Below are positions 23,732 to 30,440 of a stretch of 64,000 bases of DNA, piece by piece. A model generated the notes under the pieces. That model was not told the origin of the DNA and ran no database searches. It saw only the letters and a list, made by a program, of their open reading frames with translations. Within the stretch, counting starts at the first letter, position 1. Each line of letters opens with the position of its first letter. The DNA lies in NCBI RefSeq assembly GCF_000152745.1, contig NZ_CH672428.1:131281-195280 (forward strand), in the 5' to 3' direction. This DNA comes from Oceanicaulis sp. HTCC2633. GTDB lineage: Bacteria; Pseudomonadota; Alphaproteobacteria; Caulobacterales; Maricaulaceae. The position numbers and the translations under genes were made by a program.

Positions 23732-24115
23732 GATAACCTCAAAGGAGCGCTCGCGGACGATCTCCGGGCGCTGGATATTCATCAATGGGACAACTGGATC
23801 GTTCAGCCGCCGTACAAGGGCGAAACCCGCCCACGCCCGGACCTTCAAACGAGAGTGCTCTCACTCCGGCTGATCCGTCGCCGCGCAACCCGGCTTGTCC
23901 GGGGCGCGTGCTTGCGTAGCGCCTCCTTGCGCCCAATCGGACGGAAAGGCAAGGGCGCAGAACGGCTGTGACTTCGTTTATACTTGAGAGGGACTGAAGG
24001 CGCGACGCCTGACGCAGGTCCCAAACAGCAAAAAGCCCCGGCCAATGGCGCGGGGCTTTTGAACTTTGGGTGCGGGGGCTCGCACCTTGCAAAAGCGAAC
24101 TTCAATGACAGTGCT
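23732..24115. other. Chromosome-prophage boundary region
   Basis: No convincing gene is present. The stretch contains the leader of the helicase gene, a bidirectional terminator (24031-24060) and an 18-base hairpin (24069-24086, ggtgcg / cgcacc). The prophage left attachment site should lie in or just beside it, because house-keeping genes stop here and phage genes start at 24116. No tRNA gene was recognised, and the other attachment site is outside the window, so the exact core cannot be fixed. Confidence 0.45.
24031..24060. terminator. Bidirectional rho-independent terminator at the prophage edge
   Basis: aaaagccccg and cggggctttt flank a second small pairing (gcc / ggc), giving A and T runs on both sides. 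It can stop the minus-strand prophage transcripts before they reach the helicase gene. Confidence 0.85.
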
Positions 24116-24946
24116 TTACGCCGCCTGACTCCAAGTCCCGCCCTTGATGATCAGCTCTTTTGCGATCTGGGAATTGTCCCCGACCGAGTAGCGGACCTCG
24201 ACCGGCTCGATCTCGGCCCAGTCGAACAGGAGCCGGATCTCGGGCACGTCATTGATGGACAGGATGAAGCGCCCCTTGATGCGGCGCAGCTGATCGGCCA
24301 GGCGCGAGAAGTCCGACCGCGAGAACAGACCTTTGCCGTAATCATTCTCGCCACCCCAATAGGGCGGGTCGAGATAGAACAGGGTCTCGGGCTTGTCGAT
24401 CCGCTCGATAAAGCGGTCAAAGCACAGATTCTCGATGATCACCCCGGCGAGCCGGGCATGCAACGCCTCCAGCTTCTGCACCACCGTGTGCAGATTGAAC
24501 CCGCCGCCCTTATAGAGGTCGAGCCCGAAGGAGCGCCGCCCGACATTGCCGCCAAAGGCGCAGGACTGCAGATAGAGAAAGCGCGCGGCTCGCTCGAGAT
24601 CCGTCAGCGTGTCCGGATCCGTGCGCGACAGGCGCTCGAACTCGGCTCGGGTCGTGATCTGGAACTTCAGGATCTCCACGAACTGGGGATAGTGGCGCTG
24701 CAGGATACGAAAGAAGGTCGCCACATCGCGGCTGTAATCATTGATGACCTCGACGCGCGCCTGCACCTTGCGGCGCAGGAAGATGCCGCCCATGCCGATG
24801 AAGGGCTCGGCATAGATGCGCGCCCCGGCCCGGTCGATCATGGGCACAAGGGTCTTGGCGAGGCGCGACTTGCCGCCGAGATAGCCGACAGCGGGCTCGG
24901 TCGGCGACACGATCGTGTCGCCGAGCAGGTCTGATCTGGACTCCAT
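24116..24946 (-). CDS. D12-class DNA adenine (N6) methyltransferase
   Basis: The 276-residue protein has the Dam/D12 order: GYLGGKSRLA (21-30) for SAM binding, AEPFIGMGGIFLRR (motif I, 46-59), VINDYSRDVATFFR, and the catalytic DPPY at 193-196 followed by YGKG. It methylates adenine in DNA. It sits at the far left of the prophage, downstream of the lysis genes, where phages often carry accessory genes; protection from host restriction is the likely role. A second, unrelated adenine methyltransferase lies at 58,388-58,918. The ribosome site is weak. Confidence 0.9.
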   Translation of the reverse strand: MESRSDLLGDTIVSPTEPAVGYLGGKSRLAKTLVPMIDRAGARIYAEPFIGMGGIFLRRKVQARVEVINDYSRDVATFFRILQRHYPQFVEILKFQITTRAEFERLSRTDPDTLTDLERAARFLYLQSCAFGGNVGRRSFGLDLYKGGGFNLHTVVQKLEALHARLAGVIIENLCFDRFIERIDKPETLFYLDPPYWGGENDYGKGLFSRSDFSRLADQLRRIKGRFILSINDVPEIRLLFDWAEIEPVEVRYSVGDNSQIAKELIIKGGTWSQAA

Positions 24947-25374
24947 TTGAGGATCACTCTCACATATCCGCGCCGGTCCGGCCGGCGGCGGGATCCTGGA
25001 CGGTGCTAGCCCGTCCGGGGTGCGCGTTGCGGCGCGCGGCTTGGGGTGTTAGCGCACCCCGGCCCCCGCCTTTTCAGGCGAAGCTCAAAAGAAAAAAGGC
25101 CGCCCCGATATGGAGCGGCCTTAATCGCATCGGGATTACCGATCTAAAACTTGAGTTAGCGCAGGCGCTTAAATGAGTCGCCCTGAAATCAAGTTATTTT
25201 GCTTGTGGATGCAGGCGTTAATACACTGGAAACCAGCCTCATTGGACCACAACATGTGGCTGACGGTTTCTCAATGTCTGGGATGCTCGTCGCTATGAAG
25301 ATGCAGCAACCCGGCAAATGTCATTGCCGTGAGATCGCCGGGTCGCTGCGAACCCCGTTCGGAGTACACCGACA
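24947..25374. other. Non-coding stretch between methylase and cargo genes
   Basis: Only very short frames are present. Features seen: a 9-bp inverted repeat (ggggtgcgc 25017-25025 / gcgcacccc 25052-25060), a minus-strand terminator at 25090-25122, and a 12-bp stem with one mismatch (25304-25315 / 25337-25348) just before a small plus-strand gene. The terminator has no good minus-strand gene in front of it, so a small RNA or the remains of a gene may lie at 25123-25370. Confidence 0.5.
25090..25122 (-). terminator. Rho-independent terminator, minus strand
   Basis: On the minus strand aaggccgctcc pairs with ggggcggcctt, followed by ttttctttt. It is nearly the same sequence as the terminator at 26694-26722, so the two bracket the plus-strand cargo genes. 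Confidence 0.85.
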
Positions 25375-25527
25375 ATGAAACAAGCCTCTCCGCACTTCAA
25401 GCTCGATCTGACACTTGAGATCGGCCCGAATCTCAGTCGGGCACTGATCGCCGCAGCCAGCCTTGCAGCACGGCTGATGGTTGTGGCGCCCTTCTATCTG
25501 TTGCCGGGATCAACGCCTCTGCCTTAG
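25375..25527 (+). CDS. Small hypothetical protein (50 aa)
   Basis: ATG at 25375 is preceded by GGAG at 9 bases. The product begins MKQASPHFKLDLTLEIGPN and has a hydrophobic C-terminal half (ALIAAASLAARLMVVAPFYLLPG) that could be a membrane helix. No family is recognised. It lies first in the plus-strand cargo block. Support is the ribosome site and the plausible composition only. Confidence 0.4.
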   Translation: MKQASPHFKLDLTLEIGPNLSRALIAAASLAARLMVVAPFYLLPGSTPLP

Positions 25528-25559
25528 CCTCACAACCCTGTGCCGGAACAAGCTTTCCA

Positions 25560-25805
25560 ATGCCTGATCAGCAGCACCATATTGCGGGCTTCCGCCTAAC
25601 TTGCGCTCAGGGCTGTATCAAGCCGCGATGGTTTGATGCAGGCCCGGGCGGCGGGAACGCCGTCACGGTCGAGGCGCAGGCCCGTTCACGGCGATGCCCC
25701 CGATGCCGGGAAGCGGTAACAGTCGAGATACTCCATGCCGATGAGACAGGTCGGATCCGGGCGGATGCGCCGAGGGATGTGCCCGGTCCAAGACGCAAAG
25801 CCTGA
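25560..25805 (+). CDS. Small hypothetical protein, zinc-ribbon-like
   Basis: The 81-residue product has two Cys pairs (TCAQGC near 14-19 and RRCPRCRE near 45-52), the spacing of a small zinc ribbon, and a basic, Pro-rich tail. The start has only a weak GGAA-type ribosome site. It is in the same orientation as, and 32 bases from, the preceding small gene. Function unknown; existence is moderately supported by the Cys pattern. Confidence 0.4.
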   Translation: MPDQQHHIAGFRLTCAQGCIKPRWFDAGPGGGNAVTVEAQARSRRCPRCREAVTVEILHADETGRIRADAPRDVPGPRRKA

Positions 25806-25885
25806 ACGCGCTCACGATTCCCCCTAGACGCGAATAAAATATATCGTCATGGTTTATTCACACCTGTGAACAACCGGGGGAAACC

Positions 25886-26185
25886 ATGTATTCTCTAACG
25901 CTTACGGATGAAGAGCGCGCCATAGCGCGCGAGATCCAGCCCAGGGCGGCGGCCTTGCGCCTTCTGGTCGAAGCCAATCTGGGCGCCGCCATCCGGCTCG
26001 AAGTCCTCGCCGCCTTCCTGCGCGCCGGGCGCGGGCAACCGAACATGCTCTATGCGCTCGCCCTGACCGATGAAGCCTATCAGGCGCTCACCGGGGCGCC
26101 CTTGCCCGAGGACATGGACACGCTTGATCGCGAGCTCATTGAGGAGTTCCGCGCAATCGCGGTGCAGCGGCTTGGGGATGGGTAA
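25886..26185 (+). CDS. Hypothetical protein (99 aa)
   Basis: The product (MYSLTLTDEERAIAREIQPRAAALRLLVE...) is predicted to be all-helical and acidic, without membrane segments or known motifs. The ATG follows CCGGGGGAAACC, an acceptable ribosome site. Part of the plus-strand cargo block, opposite in direction to the phage late genes. A weak 7-bp hairpin (26248-26267) lies after the stop. Confidence 0.5.
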   Translation: MYSLTLTDEERAIAREIQPRAAALRLLVEANLGAAIRLEVLAAFLRAGRGQPNMLYALALTDEAYQALTGAPLPEDMDTLDRELIEEFRAIAVQRLGDG

Positions 26186-26378
26186 AGTCGCCGAGTACGC
26201 GAAAAAGACTCGCGCCCAGACTACGAATCGCTCTGAAATAATAGAATCCGCGCCTGGCAGGGCGCGGGTTCCTTAAACAGCCGAGCAGGGCTGCTTCGTG
26301 ATCACGTCTCACCTTGTGCATAGATTCGCGAACACATGGCAACAGGCTCGGCCTATCTCCCCTAAGGAGGGCCATAGA

Positions 26379-26660
26379 ATGACAGAGCTGACCGTTACTT
26401 GCCATACCCCAGACAATCTAGATGCAGATCGACGCATGCAAGGCATTGGGGGCATGAATGGCTTTCAACGGTGGTACCACCCCATCGACAATGTGATCGC
26501 CAACATCGAGTCCGGCTTTCACAGTTACTACGTCGGGCAAGGGCTTTTGCGCGTCCGCGTGCTCGTCAAAGTCAACGCGACATCAGGCCGGAAGTACATC
26601 ACCACCGACCCGGATGGCCATCGGAACAACAACCTGTTGAGTCTGCCGCATTGTCCGTGA
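26379..26660 (+). CDS. DUF3892-type small protein
   Basis: The 93-residue product reads DRRMQGIGGMNGFQRWYHPIDNVIANIESGFHSYYVG ... GRKYITTDPDGHRNNNLLSLPHC, the pattern of the DUF3892 family (glycine-rich GG turn, eexI..I..G, KY..T.pDG..NNLL.LP.C). The function of that family is not known to me. ATG at 26379 follows AAGGAGG at 8 bases, a very strong ribosome site; an upstream in-frame start at 26298 has none. It ends the plus-strand cargo block and is followed by a terminator. Host-derived cargo carried by the prophage is likely. Confidence 0.75.
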   Translation: MTELTVTCHTPDNLDADRRMQGIGGMNGFQRWYHPIDNVIANIESGFHSYYVGQGLLRVRVLVKVNATSGRKYITTDPDGHRNNNLLSLPHCP

Positions 26661-26693
26661 CGCAAGTTTTCATGGTAATGAGCGCCTAACGAA

Positions 26694-26722
26694 AAAGGCC
26701 GCCCCAACCGGAGCGGCCTTTC
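26694..26722. terminator. Bidirectional rho-independent terminator
   Basis: aaaggccgc / gcggccttt stem around a short loop, with A run at left and T run at right, serves both the plus-strand DUF3892 gene and the minus-strand lipoprotein gene. Confidence 0.88.
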
Positions 26723-26742
26723 TCTCATCGTGATCGTGAGGA

Positions 26743-27108
26743 TCAGCCGGCCACGCCCATCGCTTCGGCTTCAGAGCGACAGTTCGCCGTCACGGCGCGC
26801 TCGAGGGCGTTCACTTCGCCCTTGGCCTGGGCCAGCTCGCCGGACACATCGCCGCCGAATACAGACCCGAGCGGCAGCAGCACCAGGAACACGCCCGCCG
26901 CATCCGCCGTCGCGGCATTGTTCTGGCGTCGGGCCAGAGCGTTCTCGCGTTGACGCGCCGCATCAAGCTCGCCCCGGGTGTCTTCACACGTCCAGCCTGC
27001 ATACTCGGTCGATGAAACGGCGACAGGCGCAACAGAATTCGCGCGTCCGGCGCATGCGGTCAGAAGGGCGCAAGCCCCGATGAGTGCTGCATATTTAAGT
27101 GCTTTCAT
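26743..27108 (-). CDS. Small lipoprotein
   Basis: The 121-residue product starts MKALKYAALIGACALLTACAGR, a type II signal with lipobox LTAC; the mature part has helices rich in Ala, Arg and Gln (GELDAARQRENALARRQNN) and one hydrophobic stretch (AAGVFLVLLPLGSVFGG). It is the last gene of the lysis cluster before a terminator. A role in the cell envelope is clear, a role in lysis only possible. ATG at 27108 with GGGGGA upstream is preferred to the GTG three bases earlier. Confidence 0.7.
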   Translation of the reverse strand: MKALKYAALIGACALLTACAGRANSVAPVAVSSTEYAGWTCEDTRGELDAARQRENALARRQNNAATADAAGVFLVLLPLGSVFGGDVSGELAQAKGEVNALERAVTANCRSEAEAMGVAG

Positions 27109-27173
27109 CACAGTCCCCCTGTTCTTTTAAAGCGCGTTTTAGCTCGCACTTTTTCCCGCATTACGCAAGTCGC

Positions 27174-27494
27174 TTATGACGCGTTTGTGTCAGCGCAACT
27201 CGCCTTCCGCGCGGCGGCGGCGACGGCCCAGCCCTCGATCCCCCAGGCGCGGTGACGCGCCAGAAAGGCGGTGAGCCGCGCCTCGGCGCGGATCTCCGCC
27301 GGCGTCACAGGCTCGGGATAGGCCGCGCCCTCGGGCGGCAAGGGTTCGGGCGCTGGATCCGCGCACACCTCGGGCGGCGGCGCGATCGGCGCGACCGCTT
27401 CAACCGTCCGCCAGCTCGGGCGGACGGGGCTCATACAGCCCGTGCACAGGGACAAGGCGGCGATCGACAGGGCAAGCGTTCTCAGTCCCGGCAT
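27174..27494 (-). CDS. Outer spanin, Rz1-like lipoprotein
   Basis: The 106-residue product begins MPGLRTLALSIAALSLCTGC, a lipoprotein signal with lipobox LCTGC (Cys20), followed by a Pro-rich mature part (APPPEVCADPAPEPLPPEG). The first third lies inside the 3' end of the Rz-like gene in another frame (27400-27494), the arrangement typical of Rz/Rz1. GGAGG 6 bases upstream fixes the ATG. o-spanin and i-spanin bridge the envelope and fuse the membranes at the end of lysis. It is longer than lambda Rz1, which is common outside enterobacterial phages. Confidence 0.78.
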   Translation of the reverse strand: MPGLRTLALSIAALSLCTGCMSPVRPSWRTVEAVAPIAPPPEVCADPAPEPLPPEGAAYPEPVTPAEIRAEARLTAFLARHRAWGIEGWAVAAAARKASCADTNAS

Positions 27495-27792
27495 AGCGGG
27501 CCTCCATCTGGTCAAGGGCGGTTTCATAGACGCGCGCCTGGGCGTCGAGCTGATCAGCGCACGCCGTGCGCTGGCCCGTCACCGAGGCGGCGGCCTGGAT
27601 CTGTTCGGTCTTGCGGTTCTCCGCCTCGCCCTCGGCGCGGCCGGCCTGCGCCTGGGCGAGCCGGGACTCCTCATAGAGCCTGGCGTGCATGTTCAGGTAA
27701 GACGGGGCGAAGGGCGGCGCGCCGATGAACAGAAGCACCGCCGCGCCGGTGATGAAGCCGACGCCGCCGGCAAAGCCGAGGCCCCAGCTCAT
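27400..27792 (-). CDS. Inner-membrane spanin, Rz-like
   Basis: The 130-residue product has one N-terminal membrane helix (MSWGLGFAGGVGFITGAAVLLFIG) and a long periplasmic coiled coil rich in Glu, Ala, Gln (LYEESRLAQAQAGRAEGEAENRKTEQIQAAA), ending in a two-Cys segment. The ATG overlaps the stop of the upstream small membrane protein (ATGA), and the Rz1-like gene starts within its 3' end. Together this identifies an i-spanin, by architecture rather than by sequence match. Confidence 0.75.
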   Translation of the reverse strand: MSWGLGFAGGVGFITGAAVLLFIGAPPFAPSYLNMHARLYEESRLAQAQAGRAEGEAENRKTEQIQAAASVTGQRTACADQLDAQARVYETALDQMEARYAGTENACPVDRRLVPVHGLYEPRPPELADG

Positions 27793-27977
27793 CCGAACAC
27801 CCACTCTATGAGCGCCTCAAGACGCGCCCAGAGATAGGGGCGCAGGAACCAGAAGAGGGCGGCGAGGAGCGCCGTCAGCGCGATCGCCCAGCCGCCCCAG
27901 CCCAGAAGGGTGAAGAGGCAGGCGATGAAGAACAGAACGAGCAGGCTCTCGCCAACCCGGATCGCATGGCCAAGCAT
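27789..27977 (-). CDS. Small two-helix membrane protein, holin candidate
   Basis: The 62-residue product is almost entirely hydrophobic, with two membrane segments (about 11-28 and 30-50) and a short charged C-terminus (RPYLWARLEALIEWVFG). It has AGGAGA before the ATG and overlaps the Rz-like gene by four bases. Between the endolysin and spanin genes, such proteins are usually holins or anti-holins; the endolysin has no signal peptide, so one holin is needed. Confidence 0.6.
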   Translation of the reverse strand: MLGHAIRVGESLLVLFFIACLFTLLGWGGWAIALTALLAALFWFLRPYLWARLEALIEWVFG

Positions 27978-28026
27978 GGTCAGTCTCCTTTGATGTGAAG
28001 GGATGAGCGGACGGGCGCGGCGCGGC

Positions 28027-28647
28027 CTACGCCTCGTTCTCGGTATCGTCAGCGGCGCTGGCGGTAAGGATCATGGGGCGACCCCAGCCGGGATGCCCGC
28101 CGGCGACGGGGAGCGGACGGCGCACGCCGTCATAGAGCAGGCGCGCGCGCCGGATCCGCATGATCGAGACGGAATCGGACTGGTTGCCGCCGAGGACGTG
28201 GTAGTGGGTCGCGTCCTCGCCCACGTAAAAGCCCACATGCCCCGCCGTGCCGTTCGGGGATCCGCGCCAGAACACCAGCATGTCGCCCACCACGGGCTGG
28301 CCCGAGGCCACGCCCGTGCCGAACCGGCGCCAGGCGCGGGCCGACAGGAAGCTCGGTGCGATCTCTCGATGACCGGCGCGATGGGCGCAGATGGCGACAA
28401 ACAAGCCGCACCAGGGCACGCCGTCATCAATGTAGACCTCACGCACCCAATCGAGATCCGGACGCGCCGTGATCAGCTCATCGCGCCAGGCAATAATCTC
28501 GGGATTACTCCCCGCCCCACTCACCTCTTGCACGCCATAAAGCGCCAGCGCCTCGCGCAAGATGGGCGGGCCGGGCACTGTGGCGAGCCAGCGATAATCG
28601 AGCGGCAGGCGCCCGGCGAGGGCGTGATCCATGACCGGCATGATCAC
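28027..28647 (-). CDS. Phage endolysin, TIGR02594/CHAP-like cysteine peptidase
   Basis: The 206-residue protein contains PWCGLFVAICAHRAG (catalytic Cys near residue 80), GDMLVFWRGSP, AGHVGFYVGEDATHYHVLGGNQSDSV (catalytic His, and the GGNQ segment), the layout of the TIGR02594 NlpC/CHAP-like family found in phages. It should cleave peptide bonds of peptidoglycan. No signal peptide is seen, so export depends on a holin. Start overlaps the stop of the upstream membrane protein gene by four bases. Confidence 0.83.
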   Translation of the reverse strand: MIMPVMDHALAGRLPLDYRWLATVPGPPILREALALYGVQEVSGAGSNPEIIAWRDELITARPDLDWVREVYIDDGVPWCGLFVAICAHRAGHREIAPSFLSARAWRRFGTGVASGQPVVGDMLVFWRGSPNGTAGHVGFYVGEDATHYHVLGGNQSDSVSIMRIRRARLLYDGVRRPLPVAGGHPGWGRPMILTASAADDTENEA

Positions 28648-29243
28648 CCCTCCCCGTTGGAATCAGAGGGCGGGGTCCGGGGCGCAGGGGGCGGCGCCGA
28701 CGCCGGTGCCCGGGATCTCTGCGCAGCGCCGGCCCGGCGTTGCGCCCAGCCGATCACCAGCCCGGCGAAGGCTTCCTGAGAGCTGGCGCCCGACAGGATC
28801 CGGAACACGCCGCGAAAGCCGTCGATCACGGGAACCGCGATCAGCACCAGAAGGAAGTTCGCGACCGGGCCGAAGGCATGGCCGAGCTCGCCCCATTGCT
28901 CGAGGAACACATGTACGGGCAAGGAAAAGAACACCCCGCCCGCAAGCCCGATCGCGGCCAGGCCGAGGCGCGATTTCCACTCGCGCAACCGGCTGGCGCG
29001 CTGATCCGGCGGCAGCTTGGCATAGGCCCGCCCCCGCGAGTGCAGATCCCCGAATGATCCGCAGGCATAGGCGGCGAGCTCGAGCACCCACCACAGATTC
29101 AGCTCCTGCGCGATCGCGCCGACCGATTGCGCCGTGGCGAGCGCGCCCGCCGCCATGACAGCGACGTAAAAGATGACCGGCTCATAAAGCGCCACGATGA
29201 AGCGCCACGCGCTCTCCGCCGCATGAATAAAACGATGGGGCAT
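28644..29243 (-). CDS. Phage membrane protein, possible holin
   Basis: The 199-residue product has three or four hydrophobic segments (PVIFYVAVMAAGALATAQ, WWVLELAAYACG, LGLAAIGLAGGVFFSLPVHVFL, FLLVLIAVPVIDGFRGVF) and a Pro/Ala-rich cytoplasmic tail. It is directly upstream of and coupled to the endolysin gene. ATG at 29243 has AAGGA in front. Holin function is inferred from position and topology; the C-terminal segment is reminiscent of putative phage holin families, but no motif proves it. Confidence 0.6.
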   Translation of the reverse strand: MPHRFIHAAESAWRFIVALYEPVIFYVAVMAAGALATAQSVGAIAQELNLWWVLELAAYACGSFGDLHSRGRAYAKLPPDQRASRLREWKSRLGLAAIGLAGGVFFSLPVHVFLEQWGELGHAFGPVANFLLVLIAVPVIDGFRGVFRILSGASSQEAFAGLVIGWAQRRAGAAQRSRAPASAPPPAPRTPPSDSNGEG

Positions 29244-29274
29244 GTCAGGTCCTTTTGACTGTGACGCAGGCATG

Positions 29275-29300
29275 AAAAAGCCCGCCTGAGCGGGCGGGCT
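29275..29300 (-). terminator. Rho-independent terminator before the lysis genes
   Basis: On the minus strand agcccgcc / ggcgggct stem followed by tttttc. It separates the tail-fibre transcript from the lysis cassette, or attenuates between them. A near-repeat (tgacgcaggca + GC stem + T run) lies at 29564-29588. Confidence 0.8.
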
Positions 29301-29367
29301 AGACAAGGGATGTTCTCATGATGTTCACTCCCTGCCCCCGACAGAGGACGCGGCGATGAACTGGCGA

Positions 29368-29532
29368 TCAGGATTGCAGTTGAGAGATCATGACCCAGCG
29401 GTGCAGGTGGAGCTGTCCTGCCCGCCGGGCGGGTGCGGCCGCCCTAGCCGCTCGATCCGCAGCCTCGCGAGCGGCCGCGATCTCAGCCTTGAGCTCGGCC
29501 ATCAACTCGGCGTGTGTAAGGTCATCAGGCAT
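29368..29532 (-). CDS. Small hypothetical phage protein (54 aa)
   Basis: MPDDLTHAELMAELKAEIAAAREAADRAARAAAP... is a short, strongly helical, probably coiled-coil protein with a basic C-terminus. It lies between two minus-strand terminators. No convincing ribosome site is seen at the ATG at 29532; an in-frame longer version begins at 29580 inside the terminator, so that one is unlikely. Confidence 0.4.
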   Translation of the reverse strand: MPDDLTHAELMAELKAEIAAAREAADRAARAAAPARRAGQLHLHRWVMISQLQS

Positions 29533-29563
29533 AACGCCGGGCTCCCATTGCCATGACGCAGGC

Positions 29564-29588
29564 ACAAAAAAACCCGCCAAGGGCGGGC
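29564..29588 (-). terminator. Rho-independent terminator after the tail genes
   Basis: On the minus strand gcccgccc / (g)gcgggt stem-loop followed by ttttttt, 43 bases after the stop of the 77-residue gene at 29631. Confidence 0.8.
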
Positions 29589-29630
29589 GAACAAAAGGCT
29601 TAATGAGTGAAGGCGGGATGCCCTGACCCG

Positions 29631-29864
29631 CTACGCCTTGGCTTGAGCCGGCGCCTTGAATTCCAGCCCGAACGCATTGGCCAGCACTTGAGCATGAGCG
29701 CGGATCGTGGCGAGTTTCTTCACGCCTTCAGCGCCAACCGGGTCCAGATCATCGCGCTGCGCGGCGGCGATCAGGGGTTTCAAGGCGTCGATCAGCGGCG
29801 CCAGTTCTTCGGCGTCATGGGCGGCGGTCTGGGCTTTCAGGTCGGCTTTGGTTTTCTTGGTCAT
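29631..29864 (-). CDS. Small hypothetical phage protein (77 aa)
   Basis: The product MTKKTKADLKAQTAAHDAEELAPLIDALKPL... is helical and charged, with no membrane segment. AAAGGA stands 8 bases before the ATG. It is the last gene of the tail-fibre run, followed by a terminator. Function unknown. Confidence 0.6.
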   Translation of the reverse strand: MTKKTKADLKAQTAAHDAEELAPLIDALKPLIAAAQRDDLDPVGAEGVKKLATIRAHAQVLANAFGLEFKAPAQAKA

Positions 29865-29916
29865 GGTCGTGTCCTTTCTTGGGACTTGGGTTGAATTAAG
29901 GGGTTAGAGCTTGGGA

Positions 29917-30435
29917 TCAGGTCGGCTCGATCGCCGCCGCCACGCGATCCGCTTCCGCAATCGCGGCGAGCTGTTCAGGCGATGGCTCGCCGGTTCCGTC
30001 GAAATACGGCCCGAAAGCGCCTTCCACATACATGACGTAGAGCGCGGCTTGCGTGTCCGCGTGGTCCATCTCGACCGCTTGCGCAGCCGCAAAATGCTGA
30101 TCAGCGGCGACAATCACGTCATCCATTGCGGTCACAGGGTCCGCCTCTAGCGCCGCCTTGACCCGGCGCCGCCAGCGCCCGGTTTGCACGGGGCGCAGGA
30201 GGCGCAGGAATTGCAGATGCGAGAGCGTCGGCAACCGCGCTGGCGGCGCCGTCCGCGTTGGGCGCGGGCCAGTCGCCCAGCTACTACCCAGCCAGATCAC
30301 GACTTCGCCTTCGCCCGGCGTTGGGGGCGTCAGATCAGTCTGCACGGCTCTTTCGGGCAGAGGCTTGCGCAAATCGGTGATGACGTGCGGGCCGGAAACC
30401 AGCACGCCCATCGTATCGAGTTGATAATACTGCAT
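29917..30435 (-). CDS. Hypothetical phage protein next to the tail fibre
   Basis: The 172-residue protein follows the tail-collar gene and probably helps build or attach the fibre, a role inferred from position only. Its N-terminus (MQYYQLDTMGVLVSGP) and the PTPGEGEVVIWLGSSWAT segment resemble the short conserved parts of tail-fibre assembly and accessory proteins; the C-terminal half is helical (AADQHFAAAQAVEMDHADTQ). ATG at 30435 has GGAG at 8 bases; a GTG at 30444 overlaps the stop of the collar gene. Confidence 0.6.
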   Translation of the reverse strand: MQYYQLDTMGVLVSGPHVITDLRKPLPERAVQTDLTPPTPGEGEVVIWLGSSWATGPRPTRTAPPARLPTLSHLQFLRLLRPVQTGRWRRRVKAALEADPVTAMDDVIVAADQHFAAAQAVEMDHADTQAALYVMYVEGAFGPYFDGTGEPSPEQLAAIAEADRVAAAIEPT

Positions 30436-30440
30436 CACGA

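Noticed and set aside
24069..24086. Hairpin that might be the T arm of a tRNA at the integration site
   Set aside because: The loop is ggggct rather than a TTCGAA-type loop, and no acceptor, D or anticodon arm could be built around it.
25858..26046. Minus-strand frame of 62 codons opposite the 99-residue gene
   Set aside because: No ribosome site and Arg/Ser-rich shadow composition; the plus frame has the better start.
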